Source: Hyphomicrobiales bacterium
Lineage (GTDB): Bacteria; Pseudomonadota; Alphaproteobacteria; Rhizobiales; Rhizobiaceae
Assembly: GCA_900472175.1 (NCBI GenBank)
Contig: UCHD01000019.1
Coordinates: 62,001-126,000 of the forward strand
Direction: 5' to 3'
Length of the DNA: 64,000 nucleotides
Positions within the stretch are counted from its first letter, which is position 1, and the number at the start of each line of letters is the position of its first letter. A model generated the notes under the pieces. The model made no database searches. It saw only the letters and a program-made list of their open reading frames with translations, and was not told the DNA's origin. Position numbers and translations under genes: made by a program. This document shows positions 34,566 to 45,284 of the stretch, in pieces.

Positions 34566-35422
34566 TTGCCACGCTGATGGAGCCGTTTACCTATAACTAC
34601 ATGCTGACCGCCATGTGGGTGAGTGCGCTGGTCGGTGCCGTCTGCGCCTTCCTTTCGTCTTATCTGATGCTGAAGGGGTGGTCTCTGATCGGCGATGCGC
34701 TTTCGCATGCGATCGTTCCGGGGGTCGCCGGCGCCTATATGCTCGGCCTGCCCTTTTCGCTTGGCGCCTTCTTTTCCGGCGGACTTGCGGCCGGCGCGAT
34801 GCTGTTCCTCAACCAGCGAACCCGGCTGAAGGAGGACACCATCATCGGGCTGATCTTCACCGCCTTCTTCGGCCTCGGCCTGTTCATGGTGTCACTGTCG
34901 CCGACCTCAGTGAACATCCAGACGATCGTGCTCGGCAATATTCTCGCCATCACGCCCGCTGACACACTGCAGCTTGCCCTTATCGGCCTAATCTCGCTGA
35001 TCATCCTGACGGTGAAGTGGAAGGACCTGATGGTGACCTTCTTCGACGAGAGCCATGCGCGGTCTATCGGTATTCCGACAACCTTTCTGAAATTGCTGTT
35101 CTTCACCCTGCTTTCTGCCTGTACGGTCGCGGCATTGCAGACAGTCGGTGCCTTCCTTGTCATCGCCATGGTGGTGACGCCAGGCGCGACGGCCTATCTG
35201 CTCACCGACCGGTTCCCACGGCTGATTGTCATCAGTGTTGCGATCGGCGCGCTGACAAGCTTCGTTGGCGCCTATTTCAGCTATTTCCTCGACGGCGCCA
35301 CTGGCGGCATCATCATCGTGCTGCAAACGCTGATCTTTCTACTGGCCTTTGTCTTTGCCCCGAAACACGGGATCCTTGCTGCCCGCCGGCGCACGGCCGA
35401 AGCGCTGGAGGCTGTCCGATGA
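34562..35422 (+). CDS. sitC: Manganese/iron ABC importer, permease (SitC)
   Basis: A 286-residue inner-membrane protein of the ABC-3 family with eight or nine hydrophobic helices; [22 protein letters not shown] is the family hallmark near the N-terminus. It forms the channel with SitD, to which it is similar along its length, pointing to an old duplication. Coupled by ATGA overlap on both sides. Confidence 0.93.
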   Translation: MIATLMEPFTYNYMLTAMWVSALVGAVCAFLSSYLMLKGWSLIGDALSHAIVPGVAGAYMLGLPFSLGAFFSGGLAAGAMLFLNQRTRLKEDTIIGLIFTAFFGLGLFMVSLSPTSVNIQTIVLGNILAITPADTLQLALIGLISLIILTVKWKDLMVTFFDESHARSIGIPTTFLKLLFFTLLSACTVAALQTVGAFLVIAMVVTPGATAYLLTDRFPRLIVISVAIGALTSFVGAYFSYFLDGATGGIIIVLQTLIFLLAFVFAPKHGILAARRRTAEALEAVR

Positions 35423-36270
35423 TGTCGCTCGACATGGCGCTCGCCGTCTTTGAATTCCCGTTCATGCGCAATGCGCTGCTGATCTCGGTGCTGGTGGCAG
35501 TTCCGACGGCGATGCTGTCCTGTTTCCTCGTGCTGAAGGGCTGGTCGCTGATGGGTGACGCCATTTCGCACGCGGTGTTTCCAGGCGTGGTGATCTCCTA
35601 CATCGCCGGCCTGCCCTTTGCCGTTGGCGCCTTTGCTGCCGGCATGTCCTGCGCCCTTCTGACGGGGTATCTCAAGGAAAACAGCCGCATCAAACAGGAT
35701 ACGGTGATGGGCGTGGTGTTTTCCGGCATGTTCGGCTTTGGCCTGGTGCTCTACACCAAGATCGAGAGCGACGTGCATCTCGATCATATCCTGTTTGGCG
35801 ACATGCTCGGTATCGGCTGGCCCGATATTCTTCAAACCGGCCTGATTGCGCTGGTGACGACCGGTATTCTTGCGGTCAAATGGCGGGACTTCCTGTTGCA
35901 CGCGTTCGACCCCGCCCAGGCAAAGGCTGTCGGTCTGCGCGTCAACTGGCTGCATTATGGGCTGCTCGCCCTTCTGTCGCTGACGATCGTCGGCGCCCTG
36001 AAAGCCGTCGGCCTCATCCTTGCCATCGCCATGCTGATTGCGCCCGGTGCCATTGCCTTCCTGATCACCCGCACGATGGGAAGGATGCTGACCGTTGCTG
36101 TAATCGTAGCGACAGTTGCCTCTTTCTGTGGCGTCTACCTGTCGTTTTTCATCGATAGCGCCCCGGCACCGACCATCGTGCTTCTGATGAGTGTGATTTT
36201 CATTTTTGCCTTCGTCTGGTCGTCATGGAGGACGGCTCGCATCGAGACGCAGCGGACACCAGTCGGATAA
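35419..36270 (+). CDS. sitD: Manganese/iron ABC importer, permease (SitD)
   Basis: A 283-residue ABC-3 permease, paralogue of SitC (KGWSLMGDAISHAVFPGVVISY matches the SitC hallmark). The true start is the ATG at 35419 overlapping the sitC stop; the frame is open back to 35017 but that part only shadows sitC. It is the last gene of the operon. The following gene is convergent, 41 bases away. Confidence 0.93.
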   Translation: MMSLDMALAVFEFPFMRNALLISVLVAVPTAMLSCFLVLKGWSLMGDAISHAVFPGVVISYIAGLPFAVGAFAAGMSCALLTGYLKENSRIKQDTVMGVVFSGMFGFGLVLYTKIESDVHLDHILFGDMLGIGWPDILQTGLIALVTTGILAVKWRDFLLHAFDPAQAKAVGLRVNWLHYGLLALLSLTIVGALKAVGLILAIAMLIAPGAIAFLITRTMGRMLTVAVIVATVASFCGVYLSFFIDSAPAPTIVLLMSVIFIFAFVWSSWRTARIETQRTPVG

Positions 36271-36311
36271 GAGCAACATGATCTGCCTAAACCTCTGCTG
36301 TTCAGTAGGGT

Positions 36312-36581
36312 TTATGCGTGCCGTAACTCGTCCCGGCGTGTCACGAGCGTATAACCCTTTCGCCGCTTCTTGCGCAGGAGATCGAGAAAATGATCGACTG
36401 CCTGCGTCTCATGCGCGAACAGGTCGACCCGCCATTGTCCATGCGTGCCGATGCGGCCCCAGTTGCGGATCAGGGAAGTGTCGCCAAACAGTGTCGGTTC
36501 GATCGACAGGACGTAGAAGCGCGCCATGTTTTTTGCAGGGTCGATCCGTTGGACGCGGAGGTGATATGGTTGCTTGCTCAT
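36312..36581 (-). CDS. Small stand-alone WGR-domain protein
   Basis: An 89-residue protein consisting almost only of a WGR domain: LIRNWGRIGTHGQWRVDLF holds the Trp-Gly-Arg signature, and the rest matches the domain's flanking strands. WGR domains occur in PARP and in bacterial MolR-like proteins and bind nucleic acid or partners; free-standing copies are frequent in rhizobia and have no known function. It is convergent with sitD. Confidence 0.85.
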   Translation of the reverse strand: MSKQPYHLRVQRIDPAKNMARFYVLSIEPTLFGDTSLIRNWGRIGTHGQWRVDLFAHETQAVDHFLDLLRKKRRKGYTLVTRRDELRHA

Positions 36582-36806
36582 CGCGCAAGAATCGCCTGAA
36601 CGCTATTCAGCGTCCAATGAGAGTTTTGAATCGGTCTCGCGTGATCGATTCATGTTGATGATGGATGGGCTCGCCGGCATCCAGCGTGCCACCACGTTCT
36701 ATGATTCTAATCCCGCTCAGCTATGGCGCGGTCTGGGAAGTTTCGCTTCCTACAGAGGGATGAAATTGGCTCTCAAACTTTGTCCGGAACGACAACGGCC
36801 CATCTC

Positions 36807-36833
36807 GGGTAGGACCGTTAAACGATCCTACCC
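36807..36833 (-). terminator. Hairpin across the stop codon of the D-amino acid enzyme gene
   Basis: GGGTAGGA and TCCTACCC pair around an inner CGTT-T-AACG dyad, giving a nearly continuous 27-base palindrome. The TAA stop of the upstream minus-strand gene lies inside the loop region (36818-36820). No T tract follows. It could end or stabilise the transcript, or be a protein-binding site. Confidence 0.5.
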
Positions 36834-37894
36834 CGCGCAACCACCGGCCAGACCGCTGAAATCTCGCCATGTTCGACGATGTTGACGGCATCGACCAGAT
36901 TGGTCACCACGCAGGCATGGTTGGGCACGATGCGCAGCCTGTCGCCGACCTTCAGCTTGATCGGTCCTTCGCTGACGAGGCGGCCATGTTCTTCCGAGAG
37001 CTGGTCGATGGTTATGTCGTCGCGGCCGAGCACATGGCCGTAACCGGAGAGGCCGAGAAGGTCCGAGGTCAGCCCCTTGGAGCCCGCGTCGATGATGGCG
37101 CGATTGGCGGCAGGGACCGAAACGACGGTTGCAAGCACGGTCAGCGCGCAGTCGTCCCATCTGCAGACACCGCGCGAGACCAGCGAACGATCGTTATAGA
37201 CATAGGTCCCCGGGCGGTATTCCGTGGTGACGGGTGCCTTGGCCGCCTCCATCATCGACGGCGTACCGCCCGATGTGATCACGGGAACCTTGATGCCGGC
37301 TGCCTCGATGAATGCCTTGGCGTGGGTCATGAAAGACTCGACGGCGGTGGCGCCATTCGCCGGTGGATAGGTCATCAGGCCGCCGAACACCAGCCCGGGT
37401 GCCTTGGCGATCCGCTGCGCGAGGGCTGCTGCAGCTTCCGGGGTCGGCACGCCGCAGCGGTCAGCGCCTGTGTTGCATTCCACCAGTACCCGCAACGGTG
37501 CCGGTTCCGAGGCAAAAGCCCCCGAAAGGCCGTCGATGACGGTTTCGTTGTCGGCGACCACACTCAAGGTCACCTTCTGGGCGAGAGCGGTGAGATGGCT
37601 CAGCTTCTCGGCGCCGAGGATATTGTAGGTGATGAGAACGTCACGGATTTCAGGGCTGGCGGCAATCATCGCCTCGGCTTCTGAAACCTTCTGGCAGGTG
37701 ACGCCGATGGCCCCCGCCCTCAACTGCATTTCGGCCACTGCCGGCAGTTTGTGCGTCTTGATATGCGGGCGAACCTTCAAGCCATGCGCGTTGGCATAGG
37801 CTTGAAAACGATCGATATTGCGCCGCGCGATGTCGAGATCGACCAGGACGGCCGGAGTGCTCACGGTCTCAAGCGTCGATGGGGCCTTGCTCAT
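36818..37894 (-). CDS. Fold-type III PLP enzyme, D-serine dehydratase / D-threonine aldolase-like
   Basis: A 358-residue alanine-racemase-fold enzyme. The PLP lysine is Lys46 in RPHIKTHKLP. Near the C-terminus PNHACVV places His326 and Cys328 where metal is bound. D-threonine aldolases usually have His plus Asp there and eukaryotic-type D-serine dehydratases His plus Cys, so the cysteine hints at the dehydratase type; hydroxyaspartate aldolases are another option. The ATG at 37894 has a CGGAGA site and is preferred to 37969. No linked regulator is obvious. The substrate is presumably a D-beta-hydroxy amino acid. Confidence 0.82.
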   Translation of the reverse strand: MSKAPSTLETVSTPAVLVDLDIARRNIDRFQAYANAHGLKVRPHIKTHKLPAVAEMQLRAGAIGVTCQKVSEAEAMIAASPEIRDVLITYNILGAEKLSHLTALAQKVTLSVVADNETVIDGLSGAFASEPAPLRVLVECNTGADRCGVPTPEAAAALAQRIAKAPGLVFGGLMTYPPANGATAVESFMTHAKAFIEAAGIKVPVITSGGTPSMMEAAKAPVTTEYRPGTYVYNDRSLVSRGVCRWDDCALTVLATVVSVPAANRAIIDAGSKGLTSDLLGLSGYGHVLGRDDITIDQLSEEHGRLVSEGPIKLKVGDRLRIVPNHACVVTNLVDAVNIVEHGEISAVWPVVARGRIV

Positions 37895-38066
37895 GGGGTC
37901 TCCGAACATTCTGCTGCAATCTCTGAACGGAAGCGTGTTGCGCTTGCCGCCCGAATTCCTATCCGGCAAACTCCCGGCAGTCCATGCATTCTGTATTGAT
38001 TATACGATTCTGATATTTGGGCGGCTTCCGCGCGAAGCTGTCGCAGGCGCGTTGGAAGCGAGGGCA

Positions 38067-40234
<2,168 letters not shown>

Positions 40235-40264
40235 GGTGGCCTCAACCGCAGCCATTTGAGTATA

Positions 40265-40286
40265 GGCGGCAAGCCGGCTTGCCGCC
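40265..40286. terminator. Bidirectional terminator between pobA and pcaF
   Basis: A 22-base perfect palindrome (arms GGCGGCAAGC and GCTTGCCGCC around CG) in the 61-base gap between the convergent genes. TTTCCTCTT follows on the plus strand, a weak T-rich tail. Position and strength support use by both transcripts. Confidence 0.65.
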
Positions 40287-40295
40287 GATTTCCTC

Positions 40296-41501
40296 TTAGA
40301 CGCGCTCCAGCGCGATCGCGATCCCTTGCCCGACGCCAATGCACATGGTCGATAGCGAATAGCGGCCGCCGGTTAGTTTCAGTTCCAGTGCGGCGGTGCC
40401 GGTGATACGGGCGCCGGACATGCCGAGCGGGTGGCCAAGCGCGATGGCGCCGCCGTTGCGGTTGACGCGTGGATCGTCGTCGGTAATGCCAAGTTGGCGC
40501 AGGACGGCGAGACCTTGGCTGGCAAACGCTTCATTGAGCTCGATCACGTCGAACTGGTCCTGTGTCATACCAAGCCGGGCCATCAGCTTTCTCGACGCGG
40601 GTACCGGGCCTATGCCCATGACGCGTGGCGGCACGCCTGCGGCAGCAGCGCCCATGATACGGGCGATCGGTGTCAGTCCGTGTTTCTTCACGGCGGCTTC
40701 GGAGGCAATGATCAGCGCCGCGGCGCCATCGTTGACGCCGGAAGCATTGCCCGCGGTAACGGTGCCGCCTTCCTTCTTGAATGGTGTGCCAAGCTTGGCA
40801 AGCGTTTCGATCGTCGTTGCGCGTGGATGTTCGTCCTTGTCGATGACGACCGGGTCGCCTTTGCGCTGCTGGATGGTGACGGATGTGATCTCCTGGCTGA
40901 GGCGTCCGTTTTGCTGAGCGGCAGCGGCCTTGTTCTGCGAGCGGACGGCAAAGGCGTCCTGATCCTCGCGAGTGACCTTGTAATCCTCAGCGACATTCTC
41001 ACCGGTTTCGGGCATGGAATCGACGCCGTACTGTTTCTTCATCAGCGGATTGATGAAGCGCCAGCCGATCGTTGTGTCGTGTATTTCGGCGGCGCGTGAA
41101 AAGGCGCTTTCCGCTTTCGGCATAACGAAGGGTGCACGCGACATGCTCTCCACCCCACCCGCAATCATTAGGTCCGCCTCGCCGGAACGGACGGCACGGG
41201 CGGCGGCAATGACGGCATCCATGCCGGAGCCGCAGAGCCGGTTGATCGTCGTGCCGGAGACCTCCAGCTGCAACCCCGCAAGCAGGAGTGACATGCGTGC
41301 GACATTGCGGTTGTCTTCGCCCGCCTGATTGGCGCAGCCGAAAACAACATCATCGACCGCCTGCCAATCGACGCCGGTATTGCGTTGCATCAGCGCCTTG
41401 AGCGGGACGGCTCCGAGATCATCGGCGCGGACAGAGGAGAGTGAACCGCCGAAGCGGCCGATCGGGGTACGGATATAATCGCAGATATAGGCTTCGCTCA
41501 T
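40296..41501 (-). CDS. pcaF: 3-oxoadipyl-CoA thiolase (PcaF)
   Basis: A 401-residue thiolase, the last step of the beta-ketoadipate pathway: 3-oxoadipyl-CoA plus CoA to succinyl-CoA and acetyl-CoA. The nucleophile is Cys90 in NRLCGSGMDAV; HPLGMSGARI and the C-terminal MCIGVGQG carry the His and second Cys. Its ATG shares a base with the pcaJ stop (TGATG). It is third in pcaIJF. Confidence 0.95.
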   Translation of the reverse strand: MSEAYICDYIRTPIGRFGGSLSSVRADDLGAVPLKALMQRNTGVDWQAVDDVVFGCANQAGEDNRNVARMSLLLAGLQLEVSGTTINRLCGSGMDAVIAAARAVRSGEADLMIAGGVESMSRAPFVMPKAESAFSRAAEIHDTTIGWRFINPLMKKQYGVDSMPETGENVAEDYKVTREDQDAFAVRSQNKAAAAQQNGRLSQEITSVTIQQRKGDPVVIDKDEHPRATTIETLAKLGTPFKKEGGTVTAGNASGVNDGAAALIIASEAAVKKHGLTPIARIMGAAAAGVPPRVMGIGPVPASRKLMARLGMTQDQFDVIELNEAFASQGLAVLRQLGITDDDPRVNRNGGAIALGHPLGMSGARITGTAALELKLTGGRYSLSTMCIGVGQGIAIALERV

Positions 41502-42283
41502 CACGCGGCCTCCTTGTTGCCCTGATGGGCTTTCTTGGTGCGGGCGTTGATATCGCGCAGGGTTTGGAGTTCGGTTTCGGTCGGAACAGGCGTGTCGATC
41601 ACCGTTTCAGCAAACTTGATTGGCCAGCCGCAATTCTCGACGATCTGCTGGCGCGTAACACCCTTATGGATCGACACGACGGTCAGTTCCTTGGTGACTG
41701 GATTCGGCTCGAGAATGCAGAGATCGGTGATGACGCGGGTCGGCCCCTTGGTCTTCATGCCCAGCCGCTCACGATGATTGCCGCCTTCGCCATGCCCCAT
41801 CGAGGTGATAAAGTTGAGCTTGTCGACGAAGCCGCGCTTGGAGAGTGCCATGGTGATAAAAATCTGACCGCAATTGCTGGCTATTTCCGGAGCCCCGCCA
41901 CCACCGGGCAGGCGAACCTTCGGATGCTCATAAGGGCCGACGACGGTGGTGTTGAGGTTAGCGAAGCGGTCGATTTGGGCGCCGCCGAGAAAGCCGGTGG
42001 TGATGCGGCCGCCCTGCAGCCAGTAGCGGAACATTTCCGGCACCGAGACGGTGAACAACGCCGTGTCGCAGAGTTCGCCGTCGCCGATCGACAGCGGCAG
42101 GACATCCGGCTTTGTGCCGACCGTGCCGCTTTCGTAGATCAGCGTGATATCCGGCGCATGGGTCAGGCGGGCAACATTGCAGGCGGCCGATGGCGCGCCG
42201 ATGCCGACGAAGCAGACATCGTCATTGGTCAGCGCGCGCGAGGCAGCAATGGTCATCATTTCGGTGGGGGTGAAATCGCTCAT
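41501..42283 (-). CDS. pcaJ: 3-oxoadipate CoA-transferase subunit B (PcaJ)
   Basis: A 260-residue beta subunit of the CoA-transferase that moves CoA from succinyl-CoA to 3-oxoadipate. IYESGTVGTKPDVLP near residues 57-71 carries the catalytic-region glutamate typical of the family. The ATG at 42283 has GGAG eight bases upstream and follows pcaI by 10 bases; more upstream in-frame starts (42289, 42313, TTG 42322) are less likely. Works with PcaI. Confidence 0.93.
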   Translation of the reverse strand: MSDFTPTEMMTIAASRALTNDDVCFVGIGAPSAACNVARLTHAPDITLIYESGTVGTKPDVLPLSIGDGELCDTALFTVSVPEMFRYWLQGGRITTGFLGGAQIDRFANLNTTVVGPYEHPKVRLPGGGGAPEIASNCGQIFITMALSKRGFVDKLNFITSMGHGEGGNHRERLGMKTKGPTRVITDLCILEPNPVTKELTVVSIHKGVTRQQIVENCGWPIKFAETVIDTPVPTETELQTLRDINARTKKAHQGNKEAA

Positions 42284-42293
42284 CGTCATCTCC

Positions 42294-43142
42294 TCACGCC
42301 GCCTTCTTCGCATGTTTGGCAAAGTCTTCCGGCCCGGCCTTCATAATGTTTTCCTCGATCCACGCCTGGAACGTATCGCGGTCGCGGGCAATCTCGTCCC
42401 AGGCGATGTAGAAGGCGTTGGAGCGCGGATAGTAGCCTTGCGCATAGGACGGGAACGCCCCGCCCGGCACCTCGACGACTGCCGTTACCGCCCAGGACGG
42501 CAGGACGACGGAGTTGGGCGATGGCGGGTTCAACTCGTCGACGATTTCCTCGACCGTGACGATCGAACGTCTGGCGCCAAGCACCGCTTCCTTCTGGACG
42601 CCGACAATGCCTTCGAGAAGAACGTTGCCCTTCCGGTCTGCCCTCAGCGCATGGATGATCGTTACGTCAGGACGGATGGCGGGAACGGCCGCGAGCACCT
42701 CGCCGGTGAAGGGGCACATGACCTGCTTGATATTCGGGTTCACCTTGGTGAGATCGGCGCCGATATAGCCGCGCAACATGGCAAACGGCAGATTTGCAGC
42801 TCCTGCCTCGTACGCGTTGGCCATGGCGGCATGGGAATGTTCCTCGATCTCCAGTGGCCGTGGCCATTGGTTTTCGACGGCATCGCGGAAACGGTGCAGC
42901 GAGCCGACACCCGGATTGCCACCCCAGGAGAATTTCATGCCGCGGGCCGCACCAGCACCGATCAACTGGTCGTAGAGAATGTCCGGCGTCATGCGGATCA
43001 GGAAAAGGTCCTTCTTGCCCTGCCGGATAACCTCGTGACCCGCGGCGTAGGGAATCAGGTGGGTAAAACCTTCCATGGCAACGGTATCGCCGTCATGCAC
43101 GTTTTCGGAAATGGCTTCCGCCAGCGAGATCAATCGTGCCAA
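42294..43142 (-). CDS. pcaI: 3-oxoadipate CoA-transferase subunit A (PcaI)
   Basis: A 282-residue alpha subunit of the same transferase. I place the start at TTG 43142, with AGGAGG eight bases upstream, giving LARLISLAEAISENVHDGD; no ATG in this frame fits the family. A longer frame reaches 43253 but runs through the promoter. It is the first gene of pcaIJF and divergent from pcaR, which should control it. Confidence 0.92.
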   Translation of the reverse strand: MARLISLAEAISENVHDGDTVAMEGFTHLIPYAAGHEVIRQGKKDLFLIRMTPDILYDQLIGAGAARGMKFSWGGNPGVGSLHRFRDAVENQWPRPLEIEEHSHAAMANAYEAGAANLPFAMLRGYIGADLTKVNPNIKQVMCPFTGEVLAAVPAIRPDVTIIHALRADRKGNVLLEGIVGVQKEAVLGARRSIVTVEEIVDELNPPSPNSVVLPSWAVTAVVEVPGGAFPSYAQGYYPRSNAFYIAWDEIARDRDTFQAWIEENIMKAGPEDFAKHAKKAA

Positions 43143-43238
43143 GGCATTCTCCTCCTGATGTGTATCCAAGTCTGGGTTGGCGCAAATAAGCGCTGGAATC
43201 CACGTACCGTCAAATATTTTGTGCGTTATTTGACATTT

Positions 43239-43253
43239 GTTCGTATATCGCAC
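43239..43253 (+). promoter_or_regulatory. Candidate PcaR operator between pcaI and pcaR
   Basis: GTTCG-TATAT-CGCAC closely resembles the 15-base Pseudomonas putida PcaR site (as I remember it, 13 of 15 identical). It lies just after TTGACA (43230-43235), a -35 for pcaR, and within the promoter of pcaI. Wider arms TGTGCG/CGCACA (43220-43254) flank it. Function is inferred. Confidence 0.55.
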
Positions 43254-43282
43254 ATTGTGGGCCGAATGATGGGAGCTTTGGC

Positions 43283-44038
43283 ATGCGGGAATCGGATTTT
43301 GTCAGCGGCTTTGCGCGCGGACTGAAAGTCATCGAAGCTTTCGGAGAAACGCGGCAAAAGCTCACTATTGCCGAGGCGGCCAAGCTGACCGAACTCGACC
43401 GCGCCACAGTCAGGCGCTGCCTGCTGACACTCGCCGATCTCGGTTATGCGGATTATGACGGCAAGTTCTTCGTCCTGACGCCGAAGGTGCTGCGGCTCGG
43501 CCATGCCTATCTGTCGGCAACACCGCTGCCGCTGATGATCCAGCCCTATCTCGACCAGCTCTCGGAAAAATCCGGTCAAAGCGCATCGGCCTCGGTCCTC
43601 GACGGAACGGAAGTGGTCTACATCGCCCGCGCCTCGCAGAAGCGCGTGATGTCGATCAATCTCTCTCCCGGCTCCCGGCTGCCTGCCTATTGCGCATCGA
43701 TGGGACGGGTGCTGCTGGCGGCCTTGCCGGAGACGGAGGCGCGCAGCATCCTCGACCGCTCCGAGCTGAAGGCCAATACGCCGCTGACCAAAACCGACCC
43801 GGACGTCTTGATGGATGAACTCTGCCGTGTCCGCGCCGAAGGTTGCGCGGTGATCGACCAGGAACTGGAACTGGGGCTCTGCTCCATCGCCGTCCCGATC
43901 GAGAATGATCGCGGCCGGGTCGTTGCCGCCATCAATATTGGTGCTCCTGCGGCCCACATGCCTGCCGCCGAGATGATAGCGCGCTACCTGCCTTTGCTGA
44001 AGGAGACGCAAGGGGCGCTGCGGCTGGTCCTGCGCTGA
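43283..44038 (+). CDS. pcaR: IclR-family regulator PcaR
   Basis: A 251-residue IclR-type regulator: N-terminal winged helix (about 8-70, LTIAEAAKLTELDRATVRRC) and C-terminal effector domain (about 80-245). In Pseudomonas and rhizobia PcaR activates pcaIJF in response to 3-oxoadipate; here it is divergent from that operon with a PcaR-like site between. Function is by family and layout. Confidence 0.9.
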   Translation: MRESDFVSGFARGLKVIEAFGETRQKLTIAEAAKLTELDRATVRRCLLTLADLGYADYDGKFFVLTPKVLRLGHAYLSATPLPLMIQPYLDQLSEKSGQSASASVLDGTEVVYIARASQKRVMSINLSPGSRLPAYCASMGRVLLAALPETEARSILDRSELKANTPLTKTDPDVLMDELCRVRAEGCAVIDQELELGLCSIAVPIENDRGRVVAAINIGAPAAHMPAAEMIARYLPLLKETQGALRLVLR

Positions 44039-44126
44039 GCCATGGTTTGATCCGGGCCTTCACCGAAACTGCTGCTGCCTGTGACGGCAGCAGCAGACTT
44101 ATCCGCCGAAAGACGGCAAAGGCGAT

Positions 44127-44597
44127 TTAGCCCTTGGAGCCAACAGCCATGTATAAGACGGGCTTGCTACCCGGCCCCTTTGCCACTGCGTAGACATCGT
44201 AGGCCGCATTCGGGTCATCGCCCATGCCGAGCGACCCGGATGGCATGCCGGGCACAGCCAGCCCGGCGACGGACGGCTTTTCGTCAAGCAGCTTGCGGAC
44301 TGCCTCCAGCGGCACATGGCCCTCGAGGAAATAGCCCGCCACGACGGCGGTGTGGCATCCCTGCAGATCGGCGGGTACGCCGAGGCGAGCCTTGATCGGT
44401 GTCAGGTCGTCCTGATCCTCGATCTTGACGTCAAATCCTTCGGCCTTCATTGCCTCCGCCCAGAGATGGCAGCAGCCGCAATTCGGGTCCTTGTAGACGA
44501 TCATCGTTTGCGGTGCCGCGGCGACATGCCTCACGCCGGTGAGCGTGGCCGCGATTGCGATACCCGTGCAGATAAAGTGTCTTCTGTTGATGTTCAT
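44127..44597 (-). CDS. DUF411 exported metal-binding protein
   Basis: A 156-residue exported protein. The N-terminus has a twin-arginine style signal (NRRHFICTG followed by a hydrophobic run to about residue 27). The mature part begins with a thioredoxin-like strand and DPNCGCCHLW, the Cys cluster of the DUF411 family, often found near copper-resistance genes. AAGGAA lies eight bases before the ATG. It pairs with the small Cys-rich gene upstream. Copper binding is family-level inference. Confidence 0.85.
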   Translation of the reverse strand: MNINRRHFICTGIAIAATLTGVRHVAAAPQTMIVYKDPNCGCCHLWAEAMKAEGFDVKIEDQDDLTPIKARLGVPADLQGCHTAVVAGYFLEGHVPLEAVRKLLDEKPSVAGLAVPGMPSGSLGMGDDPNAAYDVYAVAKGPGSKPVLYMAVGSKG

Positions 44598-44704
44598 GCT
44601 GTTGTTCCTTCACGGAATAGAATTCCGGTATTTTAGAAGCGTGCTCGCGATAATGAGTTCGCCGAGCAAGCACCGGCCTTTGACCAAAGCCGTTGTTCCA
44701 CAGG

Positions 44705-44743
44705 ATGCCCATATGGACGCAGGTGTTGCGCCCATATGGGCAT
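44705..44743. repeat. Long stem-loop between the two exported-protein genes
   Basis: ATGCCCATATGG and CCATATGGGCAT are perfect 12-base arms, and the 15-base loop contains a further CGCA/TGCG pair, giving an extended hairpin. It lies after the stop of the upstream minus-strand gene and before the DUF411 gene. No T tract follows. It may be a terminator, an mRNA stabiliser or an operator. Confidence 0.55.
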
Positions 44744-44760
44744 GTTTCAATGACGTGGGA

Positions 44761-45123
44761 TCAGAAACTGGGAGGCCGCGCCGGCGGCTCGACTAGCGCC
44801 GATGTCAGGACCGGATAGGGGATGTTCGAAAATTGATGTGCGGTCCAGACAGGACTGAACCGTGCTGCCTGTTCGTCCGCCGGATGACCGGCAAAGCTCG
44901 CGGCGCAGAGAACCGCCAGTGGGCATGCCGCACCATTGCAGCCGGCCTTCTCGCCGGGGCAGCAGCGCATGTCTTCCAGCATCATTACCTGATGCGTTGA
45001 CACTGAAGACGCCATGACGCTGCCGGCCGTCCCGATGCTGACGGGACCGAAAATGATCCCGAGCAGGGCGGACATCAACAATATCCGATGGATGATCGTC
45101 ACGAAACGCATGATGTCATTCAT
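44761..45123 (-). CDS. Small Cys-rich exported or membrane protein, unknown function
   Basis: A protein of about 120 residues that I do not recognise as a named family. After ATG 45123 comes a hydrophobic segment (about 10-35), then MRCCPGEKAGCNGAACPLAVLC with six cysteines, then a proline-rich tail. This resembles small putative copper-handling membrane proteins common in rhizobia. Its place beside the DUF411 gene supports a metal role, by inference. The ribosome site is weak and the frame is open upstream to 45267, so the start is uncertain. Confidence 0.6.
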   Translation of the reverse strand: MNDIMRFVTIIHRILLMSALLGIIFGPVSIGTAGSVMASSVSTHQVMMLEDMRCCPGEKAGCNGAACPLAVLCAASFAGHPADEQAARFSPVWTAHQFSNIPYPVLTSALVEPPARPPSF

Positions 45124-45284
45124 CGCATGCCGCTGTTTCTGTTGGAAGAGGGGCCACGAAAATGTGCTGGCATAGTGATACGTATCAGCACCGCCCCTTG
45201 TAAGGGGTGGCGGTGCTGATCGGAGGCAAATGCGCGGGCGGCGCGGTCCCATCGGCAGCCGTTGCAAGGCACTATATGCCGATG

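Noticed and set aside
35017-35418. N-terminal extension of sitD
   Set aside because: It only shadows sitC. The ATG at 35419 overlaps the sitC stop by four bases, like the other junctions of the operon.
40296-43142. A complete local protocatechuate pathway
   Set aside because: Only pobA and pcaIJF are here; no pcaHG, pcaB, pcaC or pcaD gene is visible in the window.
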